Below are positions 16,699 through 25,589 of a DNA stretch of 64,000 nt, in pieces. Made by a program: the position numbers and the translations under genes. The notes under the pieces were generated by a model. The model made no database searches and was not told where the DNA came from. It saw only the letters and a program-made list of their open reading frames with translations. How positions within the stretch are numbered: the stretch's first letter is position 1; every line of letters starts with the position of its first letter. This DNA is from Pseudomonadota bacterium (GTDB taxonomy: Bacteria > Pseudomonadota > Alphaproteobacteria > Dongiales > Dongiaceae): the NCBI GenBank assembly GCA_016183985.1, contig JACPDN010000002.1:1-64000 (forward strand), in the 5' to 3' direction.

Positions 16699-16885
16699 TT
16701 TTCCTTTTTATCAATCAGTTACGCGATACTGCTTAGCAGCTGTGCCGATTCTAACCTCTGCCGCGTGCCGACCGCATGAGGCCGAAGTTTGCTGCAGCCG
16801 TTATGCTTAAATCACGCGTGTTCCCGAATTGAATCGCTCGTGGCCGGTTTCGGGTTCCCCGTACTCATCAAGCCGACCAAGGCGT

Positions 16886-17791
16886 CTATCGAAGATAATC
16901 GAGCAGGTTGATCGATTGCAGCGCCTTCAGCACGCTGTAAGAAGATTCGAGTTGCAGCTCGGTTGCCGACAGTTTTGCCGTGATCTCCGTGACGTCGACA
17001 TTCTTAAGGTCGTCGACCAGCGATTCCACGTAAAGCTGGAAGTCGACATTCTGGTCCATGGCGGCATCGACGCTTTGCGCGATGCCGGAAAGGCGCGATT
17101 GCTCGACCGCGATCTCATCGATCGCCTGATCAAGAAGATCGTAGGCATCCTGCATGGTATCGAGATCGGCTGGCTTCTCGCTCGCTTGCGAAGCCAAGTC
17201 CAGCGCCCGTATCAATTTCTCGAAGCCGGAATTGGCGGCGCTGGCACTATAGGTGATGTCGAGGCCGGGAGCCGCCTCATAATATGCACCCGCATCGCCG
17301 CCCTTGTAATAGCTGGTATCCACCGTCGTCGCATCGGTTGCGGCATAGGTCGAAAGATCGACCGGCGCCGTGCTCGTCGTGGCGCCGCCGAAAACGTAAT
17401 AGCCGTCGACGCTGGTGTTGAGCAACGCGCCGACTTCATCCAAATAGGCCTGTGCCTGCACATTGGCGCCACTGATATCGTCGGTGGCGCCGGAGATGAG
17501 GCTGGACAGCCAGGCCCGCGCCTTGGTTGCGAGGTCGCTGATCGAACTCGCAGCGCTATAGGCGCCCTGGACCCGCGCCGCCACAATGGTGCCGTTGCTC
17601 ACATATTGGTCGGCGAGCTTCAGATCCGTTTCCAGACTGATGATGCTGCGCGATTCCGAGCCGTACCCGTCATAGGTCAGCGACTTCACCGAGGTCGATT
17701 GCTGTGTCTGCTCCACGGCATAGCGTTTTTGTACTTCCAGCGCTTGACTGATGAATTGGCGTTGCTGGTTGAAGGTCGAAATCCGATCCAT
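16886..17791 (-). CDS. flgL: Flagellar hook-filament junction protein FlgL
   Basis: A 301-aa HAP3 protein that joins the hook to the flagellin filament. The N-terminal D0/D1 helices (MDRISTFNQQRQFISQALEVQ) and the C-terminal helix (SATELQLESSYSVLKALQSINLLDYLR) are flagellin-like; the middle (SAANSGFEKLIRALDLAS and VDGYYVFGG) is the usual FlgL core. The protein has no cysteine, as usual for exported axial proteins. Start ATG 17791 lies 16 nt after flgK. It is the last gene of the flgD-E-x-N-K-L series on this strand. Export needs the FlgN chaperone, for which a candidate lies upstream. Confidence 0.88.
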   Translation of the reverse strand: MDRISTFNQQRQFISQALEVQKRYAVEQTQQSTSVKSLTYDGYGSESRSIISLETDLKLADQYVSNGTIVAARVQGAYSAASSISDLATKARAWLSSLISGATDDISGANVQAQAYLDEVGALLNTSVDGYYVFGGATTSTAPVDLSTYAATDATTVDTSYYKGGDAGAYYEAAPGLDITYSASAANSGFEKLIRALDLASQASEKPADLDTMQDAYDLLDQAIDEIAVEQSRLSGIAQSVDAAMDQNVDFQLYVESLVDDLKNVDVTEITAKLSATELQLESSYSVLKALQSINLLDYLR

Positions 17792-17807
17792 GTCCCGCTT
17801 ATCCCGC

Positions 17808-19538
17808 TTAGACCATGTTGAGCAGCGTCTCGTACATCTCCTGCACTACGGAGATGACATTGGCCGCAGCCTGGTAGTTCGTCTGCAATATCTCGAGTTC
17901 AGCCGCTTCCTCGTCCAGATTGACGCCAGAAGCGTTGGCGAGCGAACTGCTGAGATTGTCGAGTGCCCCCGATTTGATCTCGGCATTGGCCGTGGCGTTC
18001 GCGCTCAAGGTCGCGACATGTCCGATGATCTCGGCGGCATAATCGGAGAGGGTGCCTTTGACCGTACCAAGATCCCCTGTCGCCGCGAAGCTCTTCGTCC
18101 CGGTGAAGGCGTCGAGGAACGCGGTGACGGCCGAATTGTCGCCGCCATCGATACCGGTATCGCCGACCGTCAGAGCAGCATCCGTAGAGAGGGCGCCGCG
18201 TGCTAACAGCGACGGATCGCCTGCGACGTCGCTGCGCAGGCTGAGATGCCCTTCCGCATCCTTAGTCAGCAAGTCATTGAGCCCAAGCGCCGATGAGACC
18301 GAAGCACTGCCAATCCCGCCGGAAACCTGGGCAAGGCCGACACCCTGGGTGCCATCGTCGGCGGAGATGGCAAGTTTGCCGTCAACCCCGATTGCGGCAC
18401 TGATACCGCTCATGCTGTCGATGGCGGCGATCAGGTCGTCCGCTGTCGCGTAAATGCTAAGATCGAGATCGCTGTAGGATTGTACCACGCCGTCGGCATC
18501 GAGCAGCGCAACGCGCAACGTCCCGGTGCCGCCGAGCGCCGCACTGCCATCGACGGCCGCGGAACTCGTCAAGCTGTTGGGAGGCGGCACGGAGGTTCCG
18601 CTGTTCTGTGCAGCATTCATCGCGCTGAGGATCTGATCGCTGAGCGCGTCGACGCTTTCCTGCTGCGACGGCAGAACCTCGTCGCGGATGTCAAGGAGGC
18701 CGCCGATCGTCCCGCTGCTGACGAAGCTGGTGATATCCTTGCCGGCGACGGTGATGCCGGAGAGATTGCCATTGGCGAGGCTGTCGCCGCTATCGAGTGA
18801 CGCTGCCGCGGTATAGGCCAGCGCATGCACATCGTCATTCAGCAGCACAGTGCCGCCCGGTCCATAGATGCTGACCGCGCCATTGCCGTCGGTGTAATAG
18901 CTGATGTTGAGTTCCTGCGACAGGATCGCCACCTGCTGCATCTGCTGGTCGGCGAGATCGGCGGTCGAGGCGCCGCCCGCCCGGGCGCGCAGCACTTGAT
19001 CGTTGAGATCGTCGAGCCGTTCCAGCGCGGCATTAACGGTGTCGACATTGTCCGCGATTGCCCGGTCGGCATCCTTGCGCAGATCCTGAATGGAGTCGGT
19101 AAGCGTATTGGCGCTGTCCACCAGATCGGCGAGGTCCGAGACGACTGATTGGGCCTCGCTCGCGCTGTCGGGGTTGACCGACAGGCTCTGCAGTGATGCG
19201 GTGAGATCGCTGATCGCGCCGGCGATGGTGTCGTCACCCGTGGTCGTACCGATGGCATTGCTGAGCTGCGACAGGTAATCGGCGAGGACTTCCGTCATGC
19301 TACTCTGGCTGCGGGCGGTATTGGTCCGCCTTTCGAGTCCGGCATCGACTTGGCGCTGGATCTCGGAGAGGCTGACACCGCTGCCGACTCCGTTCACGAC
19401 CACCGTCTGCGCCGTCGCACTCTTCTTTGTATAACCATCGACATCGGCATTGGCGATGTTGTTCGACGTCGTCGAGATCGCCGATTGCGCGGCGCGCATG
19501 CCAGCGGCGGCAATGGAAAGGGCGCTGCTCAACGTCAT
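17808..19538 (-). CDS. flgK: Flagellar hook-associated protein FlgK
   Basis: A 576-aa HAP1. The D0 N-terminus SSALSIAAAGMRAAQSAIST with SNNIANADVDGYTKK, and the C-terminal D0 helix YQAAANVISVVQEMYETLLNMV, are diagnostic. Its middle is low in hydrophobic residues and rich in Ser/Ala/Asp, and there is no cysteine. ATG 19538 gives the standard N-terminus; an upstream reading of 26 residues overlaps the flgN-like gene and is rejected. It begins 24 nt after the flgN-like gene and precedes flgL by 16 nt, an arrangement that agrees with co-expression of the junction proteins and their chaperone. Confidence 0.93.
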   Translation of the reverse strand: MTLSSALSIAAAGMRAAQSAISTTSNNIANADVDGYTKKSATAQTVVVNGVGSGVSLSEIQRQVDAGLERRTNTARSQSSMTEVLADYLSQLSNAIGTTTGDDTIAGAISDLTASLQSLSVNPDSASEAQSVVSDLADLVDSANTLTDSIQDLRKDADRAIADNVDTVNAALERLDDLNDQVLRARAGGASTADLADQQMQQVAILSQELNISYYTDGNGAVSIYGPGGTVLLNDDVHALAYTAAASLDSGDSLANGNLSGITVAGKDITSFVSSGTIGGLLDIRDEVLPSQQESVDALSDQILSAMNAAQNSGTSVPPPNSLTSSAAVDGSAALGGTGTLRVALLDADGVVQSYSDLDLSIYATADDLIAAIDSMSGISAAIGVDGKLAISADDGTQGVGLAQVSGGIGSASVSSALGLNDLLTKDAEGHLSLRSDVAGDPSLLARGALSTDAALTVGDTGIDGGDNSAVTAFLDAFTGTKSFAATGDLGTVKGTLSDYAAEIIGHVATLSANATANAEIKSGALDNLSSSLANASGVNLDEEAAELEILQTNYQAAANVISVVQEMYETLLNMV

Positions 19539-19561
19539 GACGGCAAGGCTCCTCTTGGAAC

Positions 19562-19993
19562 TCAGATCCGGGTCGAGCTGATCATCATCGATTGCCGGCT
19601 GGGTGTGCCGGCGCAAAGGCGTCCATTGGCGCCGTAGGTCTCGTGGGTCGCCGCTGCCCGGCGCCGCGCCTCGACCACCACGTTGATGCGCTCGCGTGTG
19701 GCGTCGATGGCGCTGGCCAGCACCCGGCGATGCCGTTCGGCAAGGACCGCCAGTTCAGAGAGGCCGTCGCGGAGCGCCACGAAATCCGGCGCGTCCTCGG
19801 TCTTGGCCCGCTCGGCAAGCGTTGCGAAGGCGGCGCCCATTTCCGCCCGCACCATCTTGGTGATGGTGTTCTTGGCGCGGGCGTTATCGCGCAGACTGCC
19901 GATCTGGTCGGTGCCCACGGCCTCGATCTCACGGGCCAGGAGTGCCCTCAAGGAGTCGAGCGCGCTGTCCGGTGTTTCTATCGCGTCCGTCAT
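19562..19993 (-). CDS. flgN: FlgN-like flagellar export chaperone
   Basis: A 143-aa, mostly alpha-helical soluble protein located directly upstream of flgK. FlgN chaperones bind the C-terminal helices of FlgK and FlgL. The long helices (LDSLRALLAREIEAVGTDQI, MVRAEMGAAFATLAERAKT, VLAERHRRVLASAIDATRERI) and short Ser-rich tail are like FlgN proteins of this size, but the sequence signal is diffuse, so I rely on both length and context. GAGGGGA precedes ATG 19993 by 6 nt, which decides the start against a codon 18 nt further up that lies over the end of the previous gene. Confidence 0.62.
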   Translation of the reverse strand: MTDAIETPDSALDSLRALLAREIEAVGTDQIGSLRDNARAKNTITKMVRAEMGAAFATLAERAKTEDAPDFVALRDGLSELAVLAERHRRVLASAIDATRERINVVVEARRRAAATHETYGANGRLCAGTPSRQSMMISSTRI

Positions 19994-20007
19994 GAAATTT
20001 CCCCTCG

Positions 20008-20295
20008 TCATCGAATGGCCTGGCCGATCTTGGCGTAGGTGCGCGCGGCGAGAACGGCATGCGACATGATCTTGAGGCGCAACTGCAGATCGCGTCGGCT
20101 GGCCTGCAGGCCACGGATCATGGTGTCGAGTTCCTCGATCAAATTGCGCGCGCGCAGGCGCCGCGCCTTCGCCCAGGGTGATTGATCGGCCTGCATCTTC
20201 TGCAGGGCGCGTGCTTCCAGCAACACCATGGTTTCGGTCTGCTTGGCTTGGGCGAGCAGGCGGTCGAGCTGGCGGCGGTCGGCCGGCGGAGTCAT
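20008..20295 (-). CDS. Small helical protein of unknown function in the flagellar operon
   Basis: Ninety-five residues, highly charged, with a long predicted helix: LDRLLAQAKQTETMVLLEAR, a gap, then ARRLRARNLIEELDTMIRGL and LQLRLKIMSHAVLAARTYAK. Basic (many Arg) with no signal or membrane segment. I do not recognise a family. GAGGG lies 8 nt before ATG 20295; GTG 20308-20310 would overlap the flgE stop by 4 nt. It sits between flgE and the flgN-like gene, with 11 nt and 14 nt gaps, so it is translated with them. It could be a second export chaperone or a substrate-specificity helper, but this is inferred from position only. Confidence 0.65.
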   Translation of the reverse strand: MTPPADRRQLDRLLAQAKQTETMVLLEARALQKMQADQSPWAKARRLRARNLIEELDTMIRGLQASRRDLQLRLKIMSHAVLAARTYAKIGQAIR

Positions 20296-20306
20296 CGTGT
20301 CGGCCC

Positions 20307-21581
20307 TCACCGGATCGCCTGCATCAGCGTGTCGATCATCTCATCGGCGGTGGTCACGACCTTGGACGCTGCAGAATAAGCCTGCTGCGCGATGATCATG
20401 CGGCTGAACTCATCGGCGATATCGACCGTCGAGGATTCGACCGAGGACGAGCGAATGAGCCCCGCATTGCCTTCGCCAGCATCCTTGAGGATATACGTGC
20501 CGGAATCGACCGTCGGCAGGAACACGTTGTTGGAAAGCGCCTGCAGGGCGTTCGGATTGGCAAAGGTCGCAACCGGGATCTTGTAGATGGCAAGGCTGAG
20601 GCCGTTGTCGAAATTCGCCGTCACCAGCCCATCGTCGTCGATCTCGACACTGGTGTAGCGGCCATAGCGGGCACCGTCGACGTCGAGGGAATAGAGTTCG
20701 ATATCGATCTCGTCATCCTGGGCAGCATATTGGGTGAGGCTGCCGGAATCCTGGATATCGAGGGTGAGATCGACGTCAGCGGCGCCGGACGTCATGCCGG
20801 TAAAGCTGAGTTCGACCGGCGAAGGGGAGACCGAGCTCAATTTGCCTGAAGTGTCGAAGACCAGGTCATAGGTGGTACCGGAACTGGTGCCGGTGACCAC
20901 GGTGGAATCATCCGAATCGACGGCATTGCCGAAGCTCATCTGCCATTCATTGGTGCCGGTCTTGGTATAGGTGAGGGTGGTCGTATGGGCGACGCCGAGA
21001 CTGTCGAAGAACTCGACATCGAGCGACACGCTGTCACCGACCGCGGCGTCTGCAGGCAAGCCGGCCGAGAGAGACACGGTGCTGCTGGCCTGGGCGAGAC
21101 CGGAGACGATATCGACATCGATAGCGGTGAGATCGTCCACGCTGAACGCATCGCCATTGACCGGATTCCCTTCCGCATCAACGCGATAGCCCATCAGCTG
21201 ATAGCCACTGCTGGTCGAGAGATAGCCGTCCTTATCGGCAGAAAATTCCCCATTTCGGGTATAGGCAATATCTGCCGAGCCATTGCTGCCTACCTCCTGC
21301 ACGACGAAGAAGCCGCCACCGTCGAGGGCGAGGTTGGTGGAAATGGTGCTGCTTTCGATGAGGCCCTGCAGCCCGACATTGCGGCTGTCGGTCACGGCGA
21401 CGCCGCCTGAGGCATAGGACGAGCTGTTGTAATTCTGCGTCACCAGCGAACTGAAACTGGCGGTCGTCGCCTTGTAGCCGATCGTGCTGCTGTTCGAGAT
21501 GTTGTCCGAGATCATCGAGATTGCCTGGCTCTGGGCGTTGAGCGCAGATACGGCGGTGTTGATGGCATTGCCAAGGCTCAT
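20307..21581 (-). CDS. flgE: Flagellar hook protein FlgE
   Basis: A 424-aa hook protein. The N-terminal D0 (MSLGNAINTAVSALNAQSQA then SMISDNISNSSTIGYKAT) and C-terminal D0 (QAYSAASKVVTTADEMIDTL) bracket a Ser/Asp-rich hook core with GFFVVQEVG and GYLSTSSGYQLMGY, typical of FlgE. There is no cysteine. It starts 23 nt after flgD, whose product caps the growing hook. The gene is of the medium-length FlgE class. Its stop is followed 11 nt later by a small helical gene. Confidence 0.93.
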   Translation of the reverse strand: MSLGNAINTAVSALNAQSQAISMISDNISNSSTIGYKATTASFSSLVTQNYNSSSYASGGVAVTDSRNVGLQGLIESSTISTNLALDGGGFFVVQEVGSNGSADIAYTRNGEFSADKDGYLSTSSGYQLMGYRVDAEGNPVNGDAFSVDDLTAIDVDIVSGLAQASSTVSLSAGLPADAAVGDSVSLDVEFFDSLGVAHTTTLTYTKTGTNEWQMSFGNAVDSDDSTVVTGTSSGTTYDLVFDTSGKLSSVSPSPVELSFTGMTSGAADVDLTLDIQDSGSLTQYAAQDDEIDIELYSLDVDGARYGRYTSVEIDDDGLVTANFDNGLSLAIYKIPVATFANPNALQALSNNVFLPTVDSGTYILKDAGEGNAGLIRSSSVESSTVDIADEFSRMIIAQQAYSAASKVVTTADEMIDTLMQAIR

Positions 21582-21604
21582 GGCGCGTCTCCGAGAGGTG
21601 TTGA

Positions 21605-22312
21605 TCAGTTGGTGAGGGAGATGATGTCGTCGACGGTGACAGCGATATCGCCGACATAGAGGGCGATTTCGTCACCCGACGTGTCGACACGGTCGACCTT
21701 GCCGAGGCTGGTGACGCTGGTTTCGATCTCGGCACCGCTCGCATCGAGCGCACTGACGGTCAGCGAATAGGTGCCATCGGCCAGCTGATTGCCGTCGCTG
21801 TCGGTACCGTCCCAGGTAAATTGCTGGGTGCCGGCATCGGCGCTGCCGCTCTCGGTATAGACGGTGTTGCCATTCTGGTCCTTCACCGTGAGGGTGAGGG
21901 AACTGGCCTCGTCGTCGAGCGTGTAATTCCAGCTCGCCGAGCCGTCGCTCAAGCTGCTGTACTCGCTGTCATATTCGACGGTCTTGCCGACATAGCTTAG
22001 CGCGAGCGTGTTGGTGTTCCAGGAAGTGAGGCTGAGGATGTCTTCCAGCGTGTCATTGGTCTTGATCGATTGTTCGACATCCGCGTACTGGATCAGCTGA
22101 TTGGTGAATTCCGATGTATCCATCGGATCGAGCGGATCCTGGTTCTGCAACTGCGTCGTCAGCAATGTCAGGAACGCCTCGTAATTGTCGAAAAGTGTCG
22201 TGGTCGAGCTCGAGGCGCTGCTCGAACTGGAACTCGATGTCGAGCTCGTCGAGTAGGAGCTGCTCGTTGCAGTCGCATTGGTGAGGGAAGTGATCGTGCT
22301 GCTCACCGACAT
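21605..22312 (-). CDS. flgD: Flagellar hook cap FlgD
   Basis: A 235-aa hook-assembly cap. A Ser/Thr-rich N-terminal linker of about 40 residues precedes the FlgD core: NYEAFLTLLTTQLQNQDPLD, then MDTSEFTNQLIQYADVEQSI. The C-terminal half has the Ig-like module found in FlgD (DGSASWNYTLDDEASSLTL, FTWDGTDSDGNQLADGTY). ATG 22312 is picked because it leaves the Ser-rich N-terminus directly after it; upstream frame is open but lies in the divergent promoter gap. It is the first minus-strand gene of the flagellar block. Confidence 0.92.
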   Translation of the reverse strand: MSVSSTITSLTNATATSSSYSTSSTSSSSSSSASSSTTTLFDNYEAFLTLLTTQLQNQDPLDPMDTSEFTNQLIQYADVEQSIKTNDTLEDILSLTSWNTNTLALSYVGKTVEYDSEYSSLSDGSASWNYTLDDEASSLTLTVKDQNGNTVYTESGSADAGTQQFTWDGTDSDGNQLADGTYSLTVSALDASGAEIETSVTSLGKVDRVDTSGDEIALYVGDIAVTVDDIISLTN

Positions 22313-22563
22313 GGTTTGACCTCGCTGCGCAGGATGGACTGGTGATTGAACGCGGCCCGTCGCGATATCGGGCGCGCAATCTGCGGCCTCCCTGCACAGA
22401 AATATTTCGCAAGAAAATCGCCTGAAATATGTGCGCCTGGAACGTCCGCGATCCGCGTTCAATCTGCAGTCGGTCCATGAAGGGCGATCGCCTGGGGCTG
22501 ATGTACGTGATCGGTTAAGCGGCCGGCACAGATACAAGTCGTCACAGCGGGTGGAGAGAACTC

Positions 22564-23391
22564 ATGCCTGTCATCGCTACGAATACGGCGGCCAACACCG
22601 CCTTGCGCTATCTCAATCTCAACTCGAGCCAGGAATCGAGCTCGGTCGCCAAATTGTCGAGCGGCTCACGCATCACCAAGGCATCGGACGATGCGGCAGG
22701 TCTTGCCGTTGGTGTCCGCCTGCAGTCGGATGTGACCGTGTTGCAGCAGGCATCGACCAACGCATCGCACGGCACGTCGGTCTTGCAGACCGCCGATGGC
22801 GGTGCCTCGCGAATTTCCGACATTCTGCAGCGTATGAAGACACTCGCGGCACAGTCGCTTTCCGGTGCCGTCACCGACGACGAGCGTGCCTATATCAACT
22901 CGGAATTCACGCAGTTGATCTCGGAAATCGACAGTATCGCCACCGGCACGCGTTTCAACGGCGAATCGCTGCTCGACGGAACGACCAATTTCGCCACTGG
23001 CGTCGACTTCTTGTTGGGCACGGATGCCGCCACCGACACGTTGACCATTACCATCAGTGATCTGGATTCGACGGCCCTAGCTCTCAATGCGTCGACGGTC
23101 GATACTCAGGCCAATGCCGATACGGCAGCGGCGGCGATCGATACGGCCATCGACACGGTGCTCTCGGCCCGCGCCAGCATCGGCGCCCAGATGTCACGCT
23201 TCGACTATCGCGGCCAAATGATCGAAACCTCAATTGAAAACCTCAGCTCGGCCCAATCCGCGATCATGGATGCCGATGTCGCCGAGGAGCAGTCGAACCT
23301 CACCACCGCGGAAGTTCTGACCGATGCCAGCATCTCGGCGCTGAGCCATGCCAACGACATGGCGACGCGCCTGTCGAAGCTGCTGCAGTAA
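22564..23391 (+). CDS. fliC: Flagellin
   Basis: A 275-aa flagellin with the conserved ends: TNTAANTALRYLNLNSSQES with KLSSGSRITKASDDAAGLAV, and the C-terminal ENLSSAQSAIMDADVAEEQS to ANDMATRLSKLLQ. At this length the surface-exposed D2/D3 region is almost absent, so the protein is near the minimal flagellin. Cysteine is absent; Ser/Thr density is high, so it is a plausible target for the glycan made by the region 1 genes. GGAGAGAACTC precedes ATG 22564. It is the first gene of the plus-strand series fliC-fliD-fliS. It lies divergent from flgD over a 251-nt gap. Confidence 0.95.
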   Translation: MPVIATNTAANTALRYLNLNSSQESSSVAKLSSGSRITKASDDAAGLAVGVRLQSDVTVLQQASTNASHGTSVLQTADGGASRISDILQRMKTLAAQSLSGAVTDDERAYINSEFTQLISEIDSIATGTRFNGESLLDGTTNFATGVDFLLGTDAATDTLTITISDLDSTALALNASTVDTQANADTAAAAIDTAIDTVLSARASIGAQMSRFDYRGQMIETSIENLSSAQSAIMDADVAEEQSNLTTAEVLTDASISALSHANDMATRLSKLLQ

Positions 23392-23398
23392 TGGGTTG

Positions 23399-23427
23399 CG
23401 GCCGGCGGTGAAATCCCCCGCCGGCCG
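23399..23427 (+). terminator. GC-rich hairpin after fliC
   Basis: CGGCCGGCGG (23399-23408) pairs perfectly with CCGCCGGCCG (23418-23427) around a 9-nt loop, just after the fliC stop. Only a weak pyrimidine run (TCCCTT) follows. It could be a partial terminator or mRNA-stabilising stem that lets flagellin be made in excess over FliD. Confidence 0.5.
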
Positions 23428-23453
23428 TCCCTTGTCATTCCGGCGAGGTATTC

Positions 23454-25121
23454 ATGAGCGTCGTTTCAGCAACGGGCAGTACCGGTACCACCGGCGTTTC
23501 TTCCGCCAGTGTCAGCCTGGACACGGATGCGCTGATCGAGGCCGCCGTTACGGCACGTAACGCGCCAGCCGATACGCTCGACCTCAAAGTGACGGCGGCG
23601 GAAACGAAAGTCAGCGCCTATCAAGAGCTGGAATCACTGCTTCTGGCCCTGGGCGATGCGGCCGACGATCTCCGCAATCCGGCCTCTTCCACGGAGACCG
23701 ACGCCTTCGAGCAACGCTCCGTCTCGCTCTCATCGACCGGCTCGACCGAAGCAACTGATGTCATGGGTGCGTCGGTCGGCGCCAATGCCGAGCTTGGCAG
23801 CTACAGCATTGCCGTCAATCAGGTTGCGACCGTCCATAAGATCGCCAGCGACAACCAGATCAGTCGCGACGGGGATCTGGGACTTGAGGGGACGATCTCG
23901 CTTGGCGCCGGCGATGCCACGGCCGTGTCGATCGGCATCACCAGCGATATGTCGCTGGATGACATCGCGGCCGCCATCAACAACAAAAGCGACGTCAAGG
24001 CGAGCGTTCTCAAGCTGAGCGATAGTTCTTATATGCTGGTTCTGTCCGCTTCCGATACCAACCAGACGATCTCGCTTGCCGACACCAGCGGCAATACGCT
24101 GGAGACGCTGGGACTCATTACGGCGAGCGGCGATATCGGCAACGAATTGCAGCCGGCGCAGCCGGCGGTCCTGACCATCGATGGTGTCGAGGTGACGCGC
24201 GACAGCAACGAGATCGACGACCTCATCGACGAGGTAACGCTCTATCTCTATGGCGCCGAGAGCGGCACGACGATCACGCTCGATATCGGTGCCGACCTCA
24301 CCGGCATCAACACGGCGATCGCGCGTTTCGTCGATGCCTACAACGCCGTGCGGGATTTCGTCCTGACGCAGCAGGAAGTGGGTTCCGACGGCGAGGCCGC
24401 GGACGACGCCGTGCTTTACGGCGATGCGCTGGTGCGCAGTATCAGTTCGGACTTGTCGACCTTGCTGTCATCGCTCACCAGTGGCGGCGCCAATCTTGCT
24501 GCCATCGGCATTACTCTCGACGAAGACAACAAGCTGCAGATCGACAGCACGACTCTCGCCGAGGCGCTGTCCTCCGACCTCGACACCGTGATGGAGCTGT
24601 TCCGCTTCGAGGCGACGGCATCGTCGTCGAAGCTCGCCGTCATCGACAATGGCGACAGCGGCGCATCAATGGATTTCACGCTCGATATCGCGGTCGACAG
24701 CGATGGGACCATCACGAGTGCCAGTGTCGGCGGCGATGACAACCTGTTCAAAATTGCCGGCACCCGGATAGAAGGTGCCGAGGGAACTGCCTATGAGGGG
24801 ATCATTTTTGCCTATATTGGCGCGGAATCTGCATCAGTCAGCATATCAATCACGCGGGGGCTGGCGCAGAAAATATCAGACACAATTACTGACTATGCGG
24901 GCACCTATGCAGGGGCGGATGGATCGCGCATCACGACGCAGGTGGACAGCCTGAATGACACCATCACCGACATGGAAACCGAGATCAGCAACATTCAGCA
25001 ACGAACTGAAGATTATCGTGCCTGGCTGACCGAATATTACGCCCGCATCGAGGCGCAGATAAATGCGGCGAGCCGGTTGCGGGAACAGCTGGCGATACTT
25101 CTCGACGACAGTAGCGATTAG
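23454..25121 (+). CDS. fliD: Filament cap FliD
   Basis: A 555-aa HAP2. The N-terminal coil and LDTDALIEAAVTARNAPADT resemble the FliD N domain (VSLDTDALIE), the middle has FliD-like beta modules, and the last about 60 residues are a long coiled coil (DSLNDTITDMETEISNIQQR, TEYYARIEAQINAASRLREQ) as in known caps. It assembles as the rotating cap that guides flagellin folding at the tip. The gene lies 62 nt after fliC behind the hairpin, and is followed 18 nt later by fliS. There are no cysteine residues. Confidence 0.9.
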   Translation: MSVVSATGSTGTTGVSSASVSLDTDALIEAAVTARNAPADTLDLKVTAAETKVSAYQELESLLLALGDAADDLRNPASSTETDAFEQRSVSLSSTGSTEATDVMGASVGANAELGSYSIAVNQVATVHKIASDNQISRDGDLGLEGTISLGAGDATAVSIGITSDMSLDDIAAAINNKSDVKASVLKLSDSSYMLVLSASDTNQTISLADTSGNTLETLGLITASGDIGNELQPAQPAVLTIDGVEVTRDSNEIDDLIDEVTLYLYGAESGTTITLDIGADLTGINTAIARFVDAYNAVRDFVLTQQEVGSDGEAADDAVLYGDALVRSISSDLSTLLSSLTSGGANLAAIGITLDEDNKLQIDSTTLAEALSSDLDTVMELFRFEATASSSKLAVIDNGDSGASMDFTLDIAVDSDGTITSASVGGDDNLFKIAGTRIEGAEGTAYEGIIFAYIGAESASVSISITRGLAQKISDTITDYAGTYAGADGSRITTQVDSLNDTITDMETEISNIQQRTEDYRAWLTEYYARIEAQINAASRLREQLAILLDDSSD

Positions 25122-25139
25122 AGCGAAACGGGGGATGGG

Positions 25140-25589
25140 ATGAAACAGGGTTCGGGTGCGGCGACGCGCGCCTATCGGTCGGTCCATGCCGGGTCGAGCA
25201 TCCTCGATATTGTGATCTCCATCTACGATGCCGCCATCATCGATCTCCTGAAGGCGATCGATGCGCGCGGCACCGGTCGGCTCGATATGGAACTGGCAGC
25301 GGTCAACCAGGCGTCGCATCGCATGTTGGGACTGCGCAACGCGCTCGATACGAAGATCGAAGGCGATCTCATCGGGCATCTTGCGCGCTTCTATCTGACA
25401 GCTAGCTTCCAGATCCTGGCCATTCCCCGGCGCAAGGAGCCGATGCTCGCTGCCGAACGCCTCGTCCGGCAGTTGCGACAGATGCGCGAAGCCTGGCGCG
25501 ATGTGGTGGCAAGGGCCGCCAATTCGGCACAAGTACCGCTTCCAGGCAATAGCGAACGGGCACCGAAGGATTGGAATGTCGTTCTCTAA
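25140..25589 (+). CDS. fliS: Flagellin chaperone FliS
   Basis: A 149-aa helical protein that matches FliS in its position and in its N-terminal segment (AYRSVHAGSSILDIVISIYD with AAIIDLLKAID). FliS holds the flagellin C-terminus before export. It is longer than many FliS (about 125 aa), with a basic C-terminal tail. It starts 18 nt after fliD. Its last 14 nt overlap the start of the sigma-factor gene (25576-25589), so the two reading frames are probably translationally coupled. Confidence 0.78.
   Translation: MKQGSGAATRAYRSVHAGSSILDIVISIYDAAIIDLLKAIDARGTGRLDMELAAVNQASHRMLGLRNALDTKIEGDLIGHLARFYLTASFQILAIPRRKEPMLAAERLVRQLRQMREAWRDVVARAANSAQVPLPGNSERAPKDWNVVL

Noticed and set aside
16829-17821. 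330-aa plus-strand frame opposite flgL
   Set aside because: Shadow of flgL, which has diagnostic terminal helices.
22313-22563. Sigma-54 or sigma-28 promoters between flgD and fliC
   Set aside because: I found no GG-N10-GC pair or TAAA/GCCGATAA pair with correct spacing, so no claim is made.
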